IMG/VR virus record: IMGVR_UViG_3300047508_000070
Span: 1-33,086 of that record
From: a virus
DNA length: 33,086 nucleotides
Strand: one strand, 5' to 3'
In this document: positions 16,711 to 25,531 of the stretch, one piece after another
How positions within the stretch are numbered: the stretch's first letter is position 1
How the letters are laid out: every line of letters starts with the position of its first letter
Notes under the pieces: generated by a model
What the model saw: only the letters and a program-made list of their open reading frames with translations
Databases searched by the model: none
Told to the model about the DNA's origin: nothing
Made by a program: the position numbers and the translations under genes

Positions 16711-18338
16711 TGGCCTACAGCTACGGAATCCGCAACACCTATCGACCGTCAGCGCTCGCCCCCAATGCCTACGGTTGGTCGAGCCGTCCGCAGTACAACC
16801 GCGCCGACGTGCCGACCGGGCTGATGGACCGGCCTGCCAATCTGACTAGTGATCAGTTCCTGCAGCAGTTCGCCTACGAGTGGTTCCAGTCGAGCCAGAT
16901 TCCCGCCAACTACAACTCGCCAACAGCAAACGTGACGGGCGGGGCGAATCTGACCAACCCACCATTCGCTTCCGGCGCTGCCGGTCGCCTCCACCCGCTG
17001 TTGCGTGACAGCGAAACCGGCAAGCCCGCGCGCATCCTGCGCGGCTACATCAGGCGGGCCGAGTTCAGTGCTGGCGACCAGATGACCAGAGCGCGGCTGT
17101 ACTTCATGTACAACCCCGAAGTGATCACCCGTGACTACGTGTCGTATCTCAACCAGGACGCCCTCGACCCGTTCAACACCGTGTATCAGTCCGGTAACCT
17201 GGTGGCTCCCCCGAGCTACATGGACTTCAGCTTCAGCCTGTTCTTCGACCGGCAAGAAGAAGCAACGCAACCGGACCATCCGGGCGTCTTCGTGGACTAT
17301 CAGTTCTTTGACCTGGTGGTTCGCAATGTCGTCCCGTCAAACCCGAATCAGACTGGTAACACACTGCCTGACAACGGTGTGATGATGGTCAACCCTCGGG
17401 ACATCACCGTGGTGTTCTCTCCGCAGTTGAGTGTGCAGGGTCGGCCGCTCAACGCCACCGTCAATTTCGAGCGATTCACGCACCGCATGACGCCGACGAG
17501 GATGACGATCACGCTGCAGATGCGCGTCGTCTACATGGGGCCGGTCAAGGATCAGGTCGAGTACAGGAAGGAAGAGTTCCAGGCCGAGGCAGCGATCCCG
17601 ATTGACGAAATCACATCACCCGATTTCGGGCTGTCGTGGAACAAGAACGACTCCGACAGTTCTGCGCTTCTGGCATCGCTCGACGCCAACGGTGGAGCGC
17701 TCGACACCATCTCACTGATCAGCGACGAGAACATGCGCTCGTTGCTCACGCAGTACACCCTCACCAAGGATGGCAACGCCAAGGCCCGACTGCAGGCACT
17801 CGCTTGGGCCTACGCTCACGTTGTCCAAGGCGGTCCTGGTACAGGTGGGTGGACCGACTACCTCGGTGCCGATTCCGGCTCCAACCGCTACAACCTCCCC
17901 GAGTCTGCTGACTGCTCCGGCCTGGTCACCGAGTGCTACATCCGCACCGGCAGCGGAGCGGCGATGAACTGGAGTGATCACCCCGGCACTGCTGTGATAC
18001 TGCAGCGGGCACAGGCCAATCCCAAGAGGCAGATACTGGTATCACTCGATACCTACAACTGGCACACGGATTTGGAGCCAGGAGACATTCTGATCCGCAA
18101 CGGGCACGTTGCCTTCTTCTCCAAGTACGACGCCGGAGGCAATCTGATCACCTTCGATGCTGCCGGTCCCGGCGCATCGCCTGAGGTCGGTGAGCGCAGG
18201 ATCACCGGCAAGGCCAGCTTCACGCACATGATCCGGCCGTTGCCGCTCGGTTCCGACTCGGCTGTCTCCACTACCTCGGCGTGGAACTCCGTCATGAGCG
18301 GAGCGCTCAACGCTTCAAGCCTGTTGGGGGTGTCATGA
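16710..18338 (+). CDS. Tail protein with C-terminal NlpC/P60 peptidase
   Basis: A 542-residue protein starting within the previous stop (TGATG). The N-terminal ~300 residues include TRARLYFMYNPEVITRDYVS, YMDFSFSLFFDRQEE and MTPTRMTITLQMRVVYMGPV, the pattern of proteins at the inner end of contractile tails that link tape measure, tube and hub. The C-terminal part (about 355-510) is an NlpC/P60 domain: SADCSGLVTECY with C402, and NGHVAFFSKYD with H466, the expected catalytic Cys and His, plus a downstream polar residue not identified. This would be a third wall-cleaving activity, after the two in the gene upstream. It probably acts in the periplasm-like space on peptide stems as the tube penetrates. 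Confidence 0.7.
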   Translation: MAYSYGIRNTYRPSALAPNAYGWSSRPQYNRADVPTGLMDRPANLTSDQFLQQFAYEWFQSSQIPANYNSPTANVTGGANLTNPPFASGAAGRLHPLLRDSETGKPARILRGYIRRAEFSAGDQMTRARLYFMYNPEVITRDYVSYLNQDALDPFNTVYQSGNLVAPPSYMDFSFSLFFDRQEEATQPDHPGVFVDYQFFDLVVRNVVPSNPNQTGNTLPDNGVMMVNPRDITVVFSPQLSVQGRPLNATVNFERFTHRMTPTRMTITLQMRVVYMGPVKDQVEYRKEEFQAEAAIPIDEITSPDFGLSWNKNDSDSSALLASLDANGGALDTISLISDENMRSLLTQYTLTKDGNAKARLQALAWAYAHVVQGGPGTGGWTDYLGADSGSNRYNLPESADCSGLVTECYIRTGSGAAMNWSDHPGTAVILQRAQANPKRQILVSLDTYNWHTDLEPGDILIRNGHVAFFSKYDAGGNLITFDAAGPGASPEVGERRITGKASFTHMIRPLPLGSDSAVSTTSAWNSVMSGALNASSLLGVS

Positions 18339-18670
18339 TCCCGCAAGGTTCGCGCTACGAGCTTGCCGACAAGGCCTTCGTCCAAGCGCACATCTACGAC
18401 ATCTACGAGAACGCCGTCTTCGAGGACACCACGCCGCCGATGCTGCGGTTCCATCTCGCCAACCGTGACGCCACCTATCTTGTGACAACACTGCCATTGC
18501 CGCCTCCGCCACCGGCTGAGTACTACGCCAAGGACCAGGAGCACATGCCCTTTCTGGCCTTCAAGTTCATGGAGGACTCGACGCAGTGGTGGCGCATCGC
18601 TGATGCCAACCCGAACATCTGGTACCCACTCGACCTGGCGCAGGGCGCGTACATGAGGATTCCGTCTTGA
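18335..18670 (+). CDS. Baseplate gp53/LysM-like small protein
   Basis: A 111-residue protein, ATG 18335 overlapping the end of the previous gene by 4 bases. A longer same-frame start is possible but would run into the previous coding sequence. It ends with QWWRIADANPNIWYPLDLAQGAYMRIPS, matching the C-terminal motif of LysM-type tail proteins (W-x-x-I-A-D-x-N-x-x-x-x-P-x-x-L-x-x-G-x-x-x-x-I-P). The middle part has a Pro-rich linker (LPLPPPPPAEYY). Small LysM-like proteins of this type attach hub and wedge to the tube. It sits next to the hub gene, consistent with that role. Confidence 0.75.
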   Translation: MIPQGSRYELADKAFVQAHIYDIYENAVFEDTTPPMLRFHLANRDATYLVTTLPLPPPPPAEYYAKDQEHMPFLAFKFMEDSTQWWRIADANPNIWYPLDLAQGAYMRIPS

Positions 18671-19914
18671 CCCTCACCGACTTCTCACTCGCCTCGACCG
18701 TCTCCGATGGCCGCAACACGAGGGGGATGACGCCTATCTATCGACCGCTGCTCAACGGTGTCGAGTTCGATATCACGGTATCGGAAGCAACGATCTCAGG
18801 GGCCGAGTACCAACACGATGTGGTGTCAATGTCATGCACGTCGGAGACGTTGAAGGACACGACCAGCTTGGCCGGATCAGCGATCAGTTTCTACTGGGGC
18901 CTGGCCCCGCGCACGGAACTGTTCAACGGATACATCAACTCGGTCACTGATGATCAGAACGCAACCGGATCATCGGCGCTGAGTTTCACGATGTCGATCC
19001 TCGGGGCGACCAAGGACATGCAGACCGGCAACCCCCACTTCTGGGCGAACTACACCATCCCCCAGGCAGTGGAGACGCTGGCATACCGGGGTTTGCTCGG
19101 AAGTCATCGTCATGAGGACGCGCACGTCTGGCTGTCGTTGGCGCAGACCGATGAGTCCGACTGGAAGTTGGCGTGTGATCTGGCCAAGCGGCTGGGGTGG
19201 TCGATCTTCAACCGTTACGGCGTGGTGATGTGTTACAACCCGCTGCGGTTGTTCATCGAGAACGGCAGCTACGTCCAACTGGTCGCCTCGCAGTACGCCT
19301 CGACCGACTTCGCTGACTACGAGCGCGCGCTGGTCGAGTTCACGCCGATCGAGGATTCGGAGTCGAGCTACCGCAACATCGGAGCCAAGATCGCCTACTT
19401 CAACGGTGAGACAGTGCAGAGCGCCGTGCAACCGGGCAACGACTTCACGATGTACAAGTATCTCAGCAACCTGCCGGTGCGTAACGCCGAAGAGGCGGCG
19501 ATCTACTGCAACATCAAGACGTACAGCAGCGATTCGTGGAGGCAACAGGCCACGGCCCGAGTGTTGGGCAACGCCAACATCTACCCCGGCATGAACGTCG
19601 ATATCTACACCAGCAACCCCAAGTACTACCGGGACCGCTACAACGGCCGCTGGCTGGTGCGCGGCGTGCAGCATCACATGGATCGCCAGACCTTCCAGAC
19701 CAGGCTGCTCCTGGCCCGCCCTGACTCGACGGCGGCGATCCAGACAGCGCCGTACGTGCCCTTCTGGACGCAGGCAGGCAAGGCCCGACCGAACCTGACG
19801 CTGTTTGAGGGTCAGTGGTCATCGTCGTGGACCGACCGGCGTGTACGGGACACCTGGACTATCACAACACCAATGGTGAAATCACCAGTGGCTGCGATTG
19901 GAAACATGCCATGA
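18667..19914 (+). CDS. Baseplate hub protein (gpD-like)
   Basis: A 415-residue protein. I take TTG 18667, which overlaps the previous TGA; an ATG at 18727 is an alternative. The order of features matches P2 gpD/T4 gp27-like hubs: an N-terminal beta barrel (VEFDITVSEATISGAEYQHD, VVSMSCTSETLK), then LFNGYINSVTDDQ, a helical insertion (PQAVETLAYRGLLGSHRHEDA), and ESDWKLACDLAKRLGWSIF (W-x-x-A-x-x-L-A-x-x-x-G). The C-terminal barrel ends in NGRWLVRGVQHHMDRQTFQT, a typical hub signature (RWLVRGVxH). It forms the cup at the tip of the tube. Confidence 0.8.
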   Translation: MTLTDFSLASTVSDGRNTRGMTPIYRPLLNGVEFDITVSEATISGAEYQHDVVSMSCTSETLKDTTSLAGSAISFYWGLAPRTELFNGYINSVTDDQNATGSSALSFTMSILGATKDMQTGNPHFWANYTIPQAVETLAYRGLLGSHRHEDAHVWLSLAQTDESDWKLACDLAKRLGWSIFNRYGVVMCYNPLRLFIENGSYVQLVASQYASTDFADYERALVEFTPIEDSESSYRNIGAKIAYFNGETVQSAVQPGNDFTMYKYLSNLPVRNAEEAAIYCNIKTYSSDSWRQQATARVLGNANIYPGMNVDIYTSNPKYYRDRYNGRWLVRGVQHHMDRQTFQTRLLLARPDSTAAIQTAPYVPFWTQAGKARPNLTLFEGQWSSSWTDRRVRDTWTITTPMVKSPVAAIGNMP

Positions 19915-20354
19915 AAGCCATCGACTTCCCGTTCCGCTTGGCACCTGGCGGTGCCATCGCGATGACGCCGGACTACAACCACGTCGTCAGGGCGCAAGTG
20001 ATCGACGCCCTGATGACCAACCTCGGTGAGCGGGTGTTCCGGCCTCGCTACGGCTGTGACTTCCAGTCGGCACTGTTCGACCCGACCGACGAGCTTGTGC
20101 GCCGAGACGCCGCATCACTGATCAGCACCCGATTGCAGCAACTGGTCACTCGCTGCATTGTGCGCTCGGTGGACGTGGCCGAGGGCAACCCCGGCACGGT
20201 CGTGATCACAGTGGTCTACCGCTGCTCGCTGTACGCCACCGACACCTCGGTCGCTGTCCCGGTGGCCTCCGAGTTCATCAACCGCCAGCACATCATCCAG
20301 AGCCAGATTGCCCCGCCGACCCCGGCGATATCACAAGGAGACGGCAGTGCCTGA
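19911..20354 (+). CDS. Baseplate wedge protein (gp25-like)
   Basis: A 147-residue protein. I choose ATG 19911, which overlaps the hub stop codon by 4 bases; the frame stays open to a GTG at 19815 inside the hub gene. It has the family order: FPFRLAPGGAIAM, then NHVVRAQVIDALMTNLGERVFRPRYGCDF, including the conserved E-R-x-x-x-P-x-x-G element of T4 gp25/P2 gpW. Then DELVRRDAASLISTRLQQL and VDVAEGNPGTVVITVVYRC. Gp25-like wedges link the sheath to the J-like wedge encoded next. Confidence 0.85.
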   Translation: MKAIDFPFRLAPGGAIAMTPDYNHVVRAQVIDALMTNLGERVFRPRYGCDFQSALFDPTDELVRRDAASLISTRLQQLVTRCIVRSVDVAEGNPGTVVITVVYRCSLYATDTSVAVPVASEFINRQHIIQSQIAPPTPAISQGDGSA

Positions 20355-22182
20355 CGTGTTCTCCACCGTCGATGACATTGACTCCAATGTCGTCCTCGAC
20401 TACACCAGCCGTGACTTCACGGCCATCCGTTCGCAACTCGTCGGCCTCGCTCGCGGCATCATGCCGGAGTGGGAGACGGTCGGAGAGGCGTCCGACTTCG
20501 GCACGCTGATCATCGAGTTGTTCGCCTACATGGGTGACGTGTTGCACTTCTACATCGACCGCACCGCGTCCGAGGCCTTCCTCGGCACGGCGATCAGACG
20601 GCAGAGCGTGCTGTACATCGCGGACATGCTCGGATACACACCTATCGGTCAGCAATCAGCGATCGTCATGCTGTACTTCAGCCTCGATCCCACAGCGCCG
20701 GACCCTGTGGAGTTACCTTCCGGCACCCGAGTTCACAACGATGCGTCCACTGCTGACGAGTTGATCATCTTCGAGACGAACGCAGCGATCACCCTCAACC
20801 CCGGCGATACCGACATATCGGTGGGTGCCACCGAGGGTGTGATGAACTACGACGTGATGATTGGTATCTCATCGGGCACGCCCAACACGGAGTTCATCAT
20901 CCCCGACAAGGGTGTGGTCTACGGCACCGTGTCGATCAAGACCCGCGAGGGTCCGTCGATCATCGAGTGGACCTACATCAGTGACATCTCCCTGGCCCGT
21001 CCCACGCAGAGCGTGTTCACCACGTTCATTGACGACAACGAGTTGACACACCTCCTGTTCGGTGACCAGGCGTCGGGCCGTATCCCTCCGGTCAACGCCG
21101 AAATCTTCGTCACCTACCGGACAGGTGTCGGTGTGGAAGCCAACTCCTTGGCGGTCGGGGACCTCAAGGTGCTCGTCAGCAGCGATTCAACCGCCATGTT
21201 CGGCGTGAGCGTTACCAACCAGGAGTCCCCGGTAGGTGGCACCGACCCCGAGACGATCGACGCAATGCGCAACAGCATCCCACGGGCCGCAGCGCGTCTC
21301 AAGAACCGCGCCATCACGCTCAATGACTATGCCGACTTGGCTCTGCAGGTCCCCGGTGTCGCCAAGAGCGTTGCTCACGGCGAGGTCTACACGATGGTCC
21401 ACGTTCGCATTGCGCCAACTCAAGGCAAGGCCAACGATGAGTACATGGACCTGCTCTGCAGTCAGGTTGAGCGTTACATGCAGGACAAGATCATCGTCGG
21501 GTCCGCGGTCGATGTCGAACCGCCACATGTCGATGACCTGTGGGGCTACGTCTACATCCAACTGATGGTCCATGTGCAGGACAGCTACAACCGCACGACG
21601 GTGCGCACGACGGTCGAGCACGCTCTCCGGCAGATGCTCAACTTCGACAACGTGGACTTCGGGACCCGAATCTCCATCGGCTCAATCTACAGAATGGCTC
21701 TCGCCGTGCAGGGCGTGGAGTGGGTCGATCTGTTCTGGCTCGATGACGCCGCCCCAAAGGGTGGTATCACAGTCAACGTCACCAACAAGGTGCTGACCAC
21801 CAACGTGGCCACCTTGACCGTGGGCGCGCACGGCTTCCACGTCGGGGATCAGGTGCGGGTGGTGTTGTCTCCGGCCGACCCGGTGTTCGACGGCTATCAG
21901 ACGCTCACCGCTGTGGCCGGGACGACAGTCAGCTACGCCAAGACCAACGCCAACGTGGGTACGACGGCGGCGGCTGGCACAGTCAGTTCACAGGCCTCCA
22001 ACATCTGGGTCGATGACGATCAGCGAGTGATCAACGATGTGCAGCCAGGCGATCTGCTCATCCCCAAGATCAACGACACCGTGGTGGTCGAGGCCCAAAC
22101 GGACTGGCCCAACCTGAGCACCGATGAACTCACTCATGATGGGTTGTGGGTGCAAGCAGTAGGAGGTCTCCTGGGCACATGA
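20347..22182 (+). CDS. Baseplate J-like wedge protein
   Basis: A 611-residue protein. GTG 20347 is favoured because AAGGAGAC (around 20335) precedes it; it overlaps the gp25-like gene. The N-terminus has LDYTSRDFTAIRSQLVGLA and DFGTLIIELFAYMGDVLHFY, then TAIRRQSVLYIADMLGYTP. These are hallmarks of baseplate J/gp6-like wedge proteins. The middle region includes NRAITLNDYADLALQVPGVAKS, also conserved in J-like proteins (a tyrosine-containing repeat that begins LNDYxxLA). The C-terminal section (about 510-605) looks like an Ig-like add-on rich in Thr/Val. It is expected to form the ring of wedges around the hub. Translation of the next gene is coupled by ATGA. Confidence 0.85.
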   Translation: MPDVFSTVDDIDSNVVLDYTSRDFTAIRSQLVGLARGIMPEWETVGEASDFGTLIIELFAYMGDVLHFYIDRTASEAFLGTAIRRQSVLYIADMLGYTPIGQQSAIVMLYFSLDPTAPDPVELPSGTRVHNDASTADELIIFETNAAITLNPGDTDISVGATEGVMNYDVMIGISSGTPNTEFIIPDKGVVYGTVSIKTREGPSIIEWTYISDISLARPTQSVFTTFIDDNELTHLLFGDQASGRIPPVNAEIFVTYRTGVGVEANSLAVGDLKVLVSSDSTAMFGVSVTNQESPVGGTDPETIDAMRNSIPRAAARLKNRAITLNDYADLALQVPGVAKSVAHGEVYTMVHVRIAPTQGKANDEYMDLLCSQVERYMQDKIIVGSAVDVEPPHVDDLWGYVYIQLMVHVQDSYNRTTVRTTVEHALRQMLNFDNVDFGTRISIGSIYRMALAVQGVEWVDLFWLDDAAPKGGITVNVTNKVLTTNVATLTVGAHGFHVGDQVRVVLSPADPVFDGYQTLTAVAGTTVSYAKTNANVGTTAAAGTVSSQASNIWVDDDQRVINDVQPGDLLIPKINDTVVVEAQTDWPNLSTDELTHDGLWVQAVGGLLGT

Positions 22183-23813
22183 CCGATCCATGGTGGCCAA
22201 CTGGCTTCGACTCCCCCGCCTTCCGCGTCAAGCGCGAAAGCATCGGCACGTCGCACGGCGGCGACTTCGTACGCGGCTCGTCCGTCACCACGCTGCCGAG
22301 CACGGCGCTGCGCTACCCGACACGTTCCATCGACATTGCCGCGCTGTCTCCGACCGCCAAGGGCCTGTTGTTCGTCAAGGCCTACAACTACGAGACGATC
22401 GAGATCATGTGGAACTGGCCGCATGCCATCGAGGACACCTGGGTCGAGCTTGCCCTGGTGCGGTCGGCGTTCGGCTGCCCCATCGAGGTCACCGAAGGCG
22501 AGACGGTGTTCCGAGCGCTGCGCACGGACTTCCCCGTCACCACCGTCGATGGTGTCGATCAGTTGCTGCCGCCACCGATCGTCTATGACACCTTCCCGGC
22601 CTCCCTGGTCGTTGACAGCATGGGCAACCAGAGTCCTGGTATCACACCAAACGGTCATTGGTACTACTACACGCTGTTCTTCCGCACCAACCCGCAGGAC
22701 TGGACGGCGTTCATGTCCGACCAGTGCCTGCTGCCCAAGAACTACGGGCACTCCAACCACCTGTGGGACGGCGTGCCGCCCTACTACCAGTGGACCGACG
22801 ACAACTACCGGGTCGGCTCCGGCTTCCTGCGCCAGTTCCTGTCGGTGTTCGGCTTCGATCTGGACCGCATCCGCGGCTTCGTGGAGAGCCTGCTGGAGCT
22901 TCACCACATCGACACATCACCGATCATGTTGCTCCGGCACCTGGGAGCGAACTACGGCGTGCCCTATGAGGCAGGCATCGGGGACGTTCGATACCGGGCT
23001 TTGCTGGCCAGCACGTCGAACCTGTTGAGCATGCGCGGCACCACGCTCGGCCTGGAGCAGTTGGTCGAGACGGTCAGCAAGTACGAGTGCACCGTCACCG
23101 GAGGCACCAACCTGACGCTGCTGCCGGACGACTCCAACTTCATCACCAGCACTGGCCACTGGGCACCGATCCACCCGTCCACGGTGTTCACTACTCCGCC
23201 TCCCGCCAACTACCTAGCGTGGAACCTGGTGAACCTGACGCTCAACCCCTCGACAGTGGCCCCGCCCACAGGAGCGGTCGGCTCGATGCTGGTGGATTCC
23301 GCCGATGGCGCTGGCCTCAAGGACATCTTCATCACTGCTGGCGACGGCAAGCTGGGCACCAACGAGTTCATCCCCCTATACGCCGGTATCCCCTGCCATC
23401 CTGGGGATGCGTTCGGGCTGAGCGCCTGGGTCAAGATGGCCAAGCCCTCACCGATCACACCGTATCTCATCCCCTTCACCGCAGACGGACAGCCGTCTAA
23501 CTCTCCCGGCCCACTGGCAGGCTTGCCCACTGCTCCACCGAACACCAACTGGTTTGAAGTGCGCTCGCAGGGCATCGTCCCGGCCAACTGCTTCTACATC
23601 GTGCCGGGGCTGTACTTCTCCGGTCGCATCAACGGCGGTGTCGGTGGTCGCTCGCCACGTATCGACGTTGCCGAAGTGATGGTCTACTCGCTGGCCAGCA
23701 ACGCTCCGGTGGCCTTGGTGCCTCCCGACAGGTATCTCACCATGGGCGACCCCGCTGAGAAGCTGGGGCAGACCAAGAGCGGCTACGACGGCTTCTACAT
23801 CGGAGAGCCATGA
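22179..23813 (+). CDS. Tail protein gpI-like
   Basis: A 544-residue protein, ATG 22179 overlapping the J-like gene by ATGA. The core from about 210 reads FLRQFLSVFGFDLDRIRGFVESLLELHHID, then MLLRHLGANYGVPYEAGIGDVRYRALLA and MRGTTLGLEQLVETVSKYE. This is the conserved middle of P2 gpI-like tail proteins, which follow the J protein in gene order. The first ~200 residues and the C-terminal ~220 are beta-rich and not part of the classical gpI, so this looks like a longer actinophage version with appended domains. It probably attaches the fibres to the wedge. Confidence 0.75.
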   Translation: MTDPWWPTGFDSPAFRVKRESIGTSHGGDFVRGSSVTTLPSTALRYPTRSIDIAALSPTAKGLLFVKAYNYETIEIMWNWPHAIEDTWVELALVRSAFGCPIEVTEGETVFRALRTDFPVTTVDGVDQLLPPPIVYDTFPASLVVDSMGNQSPGITPNGHWYYYTLFFRTNPQDWTAFMSDQCLLPKNYGHSNHLWDGVPPYYQWTDDNYRVGSGFLRQFLSVFGFDLDRIRGFVESLLELHHIDTSPIMLLRHLGANYGVPYEAGIGDVRYRALLASTSNLLSMRGTTLGLEQLVETVSKYECTVTGGTNLTLLPDDSNFITSTGHWAPIHPSTVFTTPPPANYLAWNLVNLTLNPSTVAPPTGAVGSMLVDSADGAGLKDIFITAGDGKLGTNEFIPLYAGIPCHPGDAFGLSAWVKMAKPSPITPYLIPFTADGQPSNSPGPLAGLPTAPPNTNWFEVRSQGIVPANCFYIVPGLYFSGRINGGVGGRSPRIDVAEVMVYSLASNAPVALVPPDRYLTMGDPAEKLGQTKSGYDGFYIGEP

Positions 23814-25201
23814 GCTACTTCTTCCACACCAACTTCCGCAATGCTCTGTTCGCCAACTCAGCGCTGATGAACGCGGCGCGCGTCAAGCTCATCATGTGGC
23901 GTGTCGCACCGTCGATGGACGTGATCAATCCGGCATGGGCCGGAGCGGCGGATCGCACCGCACTGGCGGCGCTCACCGGCTGGGATGAGGTTGCAGGGAT
24001 AGCGGGGTATCCACTCGACGGCTTCCTCGACGTGTCGGTGCGGATTATCGGCAACAACCACTACGTGATGTTCACGCAGTTGCCATTCGATCACCTGGCC
24101 GAGGCGGTCGGTGTCGGAGCGATCAGCATCGAGCTTGTCAACACCGCGCAGGCAGGCAAGCTGGTCTTCACCACCAACACGCCGACGAGCCTGTTCACCA
24201 CGGTCTACCCCGGCGATGCGCTGACGGCCAACCCTGACGCGACGATCACCGATGCCTCCAACCGCTGGCTGTTCGCCTGGGCCACGCCAGGCCCTGGTGT
24301 GACCACGACGGACCCGATCGAAGGCCTGCTGTCGATCTTCAGGGCGGCTCCGCCGTTTGAGGTCAGTAACACAACACACGTCTGGATGTACCCGCAGCGG
24401 GCCAACATGGTGTCCAACCCGAGCTTTGAAGCTGCCGCGGTGGGCACGCAGTACTGGGCCACCAACGGCACGCCGTCGAGAGTCAACCAGGGCGCACCAG
24501 GAGGCGGTGTGTGGTCCGGCCGCTTCGACAAGACCACTGGGCCTGCGGTGATCGCAGAGACGAGCGACTGGCCGACACTGCAGGGCGACATCGACCACGA
24601 GGATTGGACGTTCCAGTTCATGGCCATGGGCCAAGGCCAACTCAAGGTGGCGCTGGTCTACTGGGACCAGGACTACCGCTTCACCGGCACGCAGTGGGGC
24701 GACGAGACGTGGGACCTCAACCCGACCACCTGGATTCACATCGCCTGTGTGCGCCGCGGCTATCAGGCGCACCGAGCACTGCTGCGGATCGAGTGCAACG
24801 GGGCCTACATGATCATCGACCGCGTGCTCGCAGAGCGTGGCTTCCTCAAGGAGTTGGACTACTTCGATGGTGATACCAAGTACGGGGGCCTCGACAGCTA
24901 CTCGTGGTACGGCGGGTCCAACAGGTCGGGCAAGTCGTACTCGATGTGGTACGGCGCGCGCCGTGCTGTCACCGGCCGCCTGTTCGCCACGCCGGTCAAC
25001 GCCAACGACCCCGAGTTCCTAGTGGACACCGAGGTTGCCGCTGCCGGGATGGTCTACCAGTGGGTTCCCGCTGGCACCAGTGTGATACCGCACATCGACG
25101 TGTTCTACCCCAACGACGAGCGCACGCCAGTTCCCCCCAAGGGTGGGCTGAATCCGTACGCCACACCGACAACGGATGGAGTCGTCAACCCTTGGGCCTA
25201 G
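23810..25201 (+). CDS. Minor tail protein with carbohydrate-binding-like region
   Basis: A 463-residue protein overlapping the gpI-like gene by 4 bases. It begins SYFFHTNFRNALFANSALMN, a helical N-terminus like those that plug fibre proteins into a baseplate. The middle contains NMVSNPSFEAAAVGTQYW and later LKVALVYWDQDYRF, which resemble the 'N-(L/M)-(V/I)-x-N-P-S-F-E' opening of CBM-like jelly-roll domains in tail proteins. The C-terminus is Tyr/Trp/Gly-rich (YSWYGGSNRSGKSYSMWYG). A host-wall glycan contact is possible. Not further identified. Confidence 0.6.
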   Translation: MSYFFHTNFRNALFANSALMNAARVKLIMWRVAPSMDVINPAWAGAADRTALAALTGWDEVAGIAGYPLDGFLDVSVRIIGNNHYVMFTQLPFDHLAEAVGVGAISIELVNTAQAGKLVFTTNTPTSLFTTVYPGDALTANPDATITDASNRWLFAWATPGPGVTTTDPIEGLLSIFRAAPPFEVSNTTHVWMYPQRANMVSNPSFEAAAVGTQYWATNGTPSRVNQGAPGGGVWSGRFDKTTGPAVIAETSDWPTLQGDIDHEDWTFQFMAMGQGQLKVALVYWDQDYRFTGTQWGDETWDLNPTTWIHIACVRRGYQAHRALLRIECNGAYMIIDRVLAERGFLKELDYFDGDTKYGGLDSYSWYGGSNRSGKSYSMWYGARRAVTGRLFATPVNANDPEFLVDTEVAAAGMVYQWVPAGTSVIPHIDVFYPNDERTPVPPKGGLNPYATPTTDGVVNPWA

Positions 25202-25210
25202 CATGCGTCG

Positions 25211-25474
25211 ATGGCCTACCTGATGGTGATCTTCGGCGTGTGGTTGGTGTGGAATCTGCTGCTGACGTTCTTCGGAACGCCGGAATGGTTCCCCTATGTC
25301 GTCTCGATCCTCCTGGGCATTGGTGGGCAGTGTTTGATCAACGTGGATCATTGGTGGTATGGGGTTGGTTTGGCGGGAGCCGCCAACTTCCTGTTGCTCA
25401 TCGGTGATGTGTTGCTAGTAACCACTGACGCCTTGAAGACCGGAGTGCTTCGTCGTACTGGTCGCCCTCGTTGA
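25211..25474 (+). CDS. Small membrane protein, possible holin
   Basis: An 87-residue protein with at least two, perhaps three, hydrophobic segments: LMVIFGVWLVWNLLLTFF (about 4-21), WFPYVVSILLGIGGQCLI (about 26-43) and VGLAGAANFLLLIGDVLLV (about 52-70). The C-terminus is basic (RRTGRPR), so it probably faces the cytoplasm. Size and topology fit phage holins, but no lysin gene is adjacent; nothing else in the sequence points to lysis. The Shine-Dalgarno is weak; a second ATG at 25203 in another frame is ignored. Confidence 0.5.
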   Translation: MAYLMVIFGVWLVWNLLLTFFGTPEWFPYVVSILLGIGGQCLINVDHWWYGVGLAGAANFLLLIGDVLLVTTDALKTGVLRRTGRPR

Positions 25475-25531
25475 GCTAATCTCCCAAGTCCCGGCCCGAC
25501 CCGCCGGTTGTGACACTGAGGAGAACATGAA

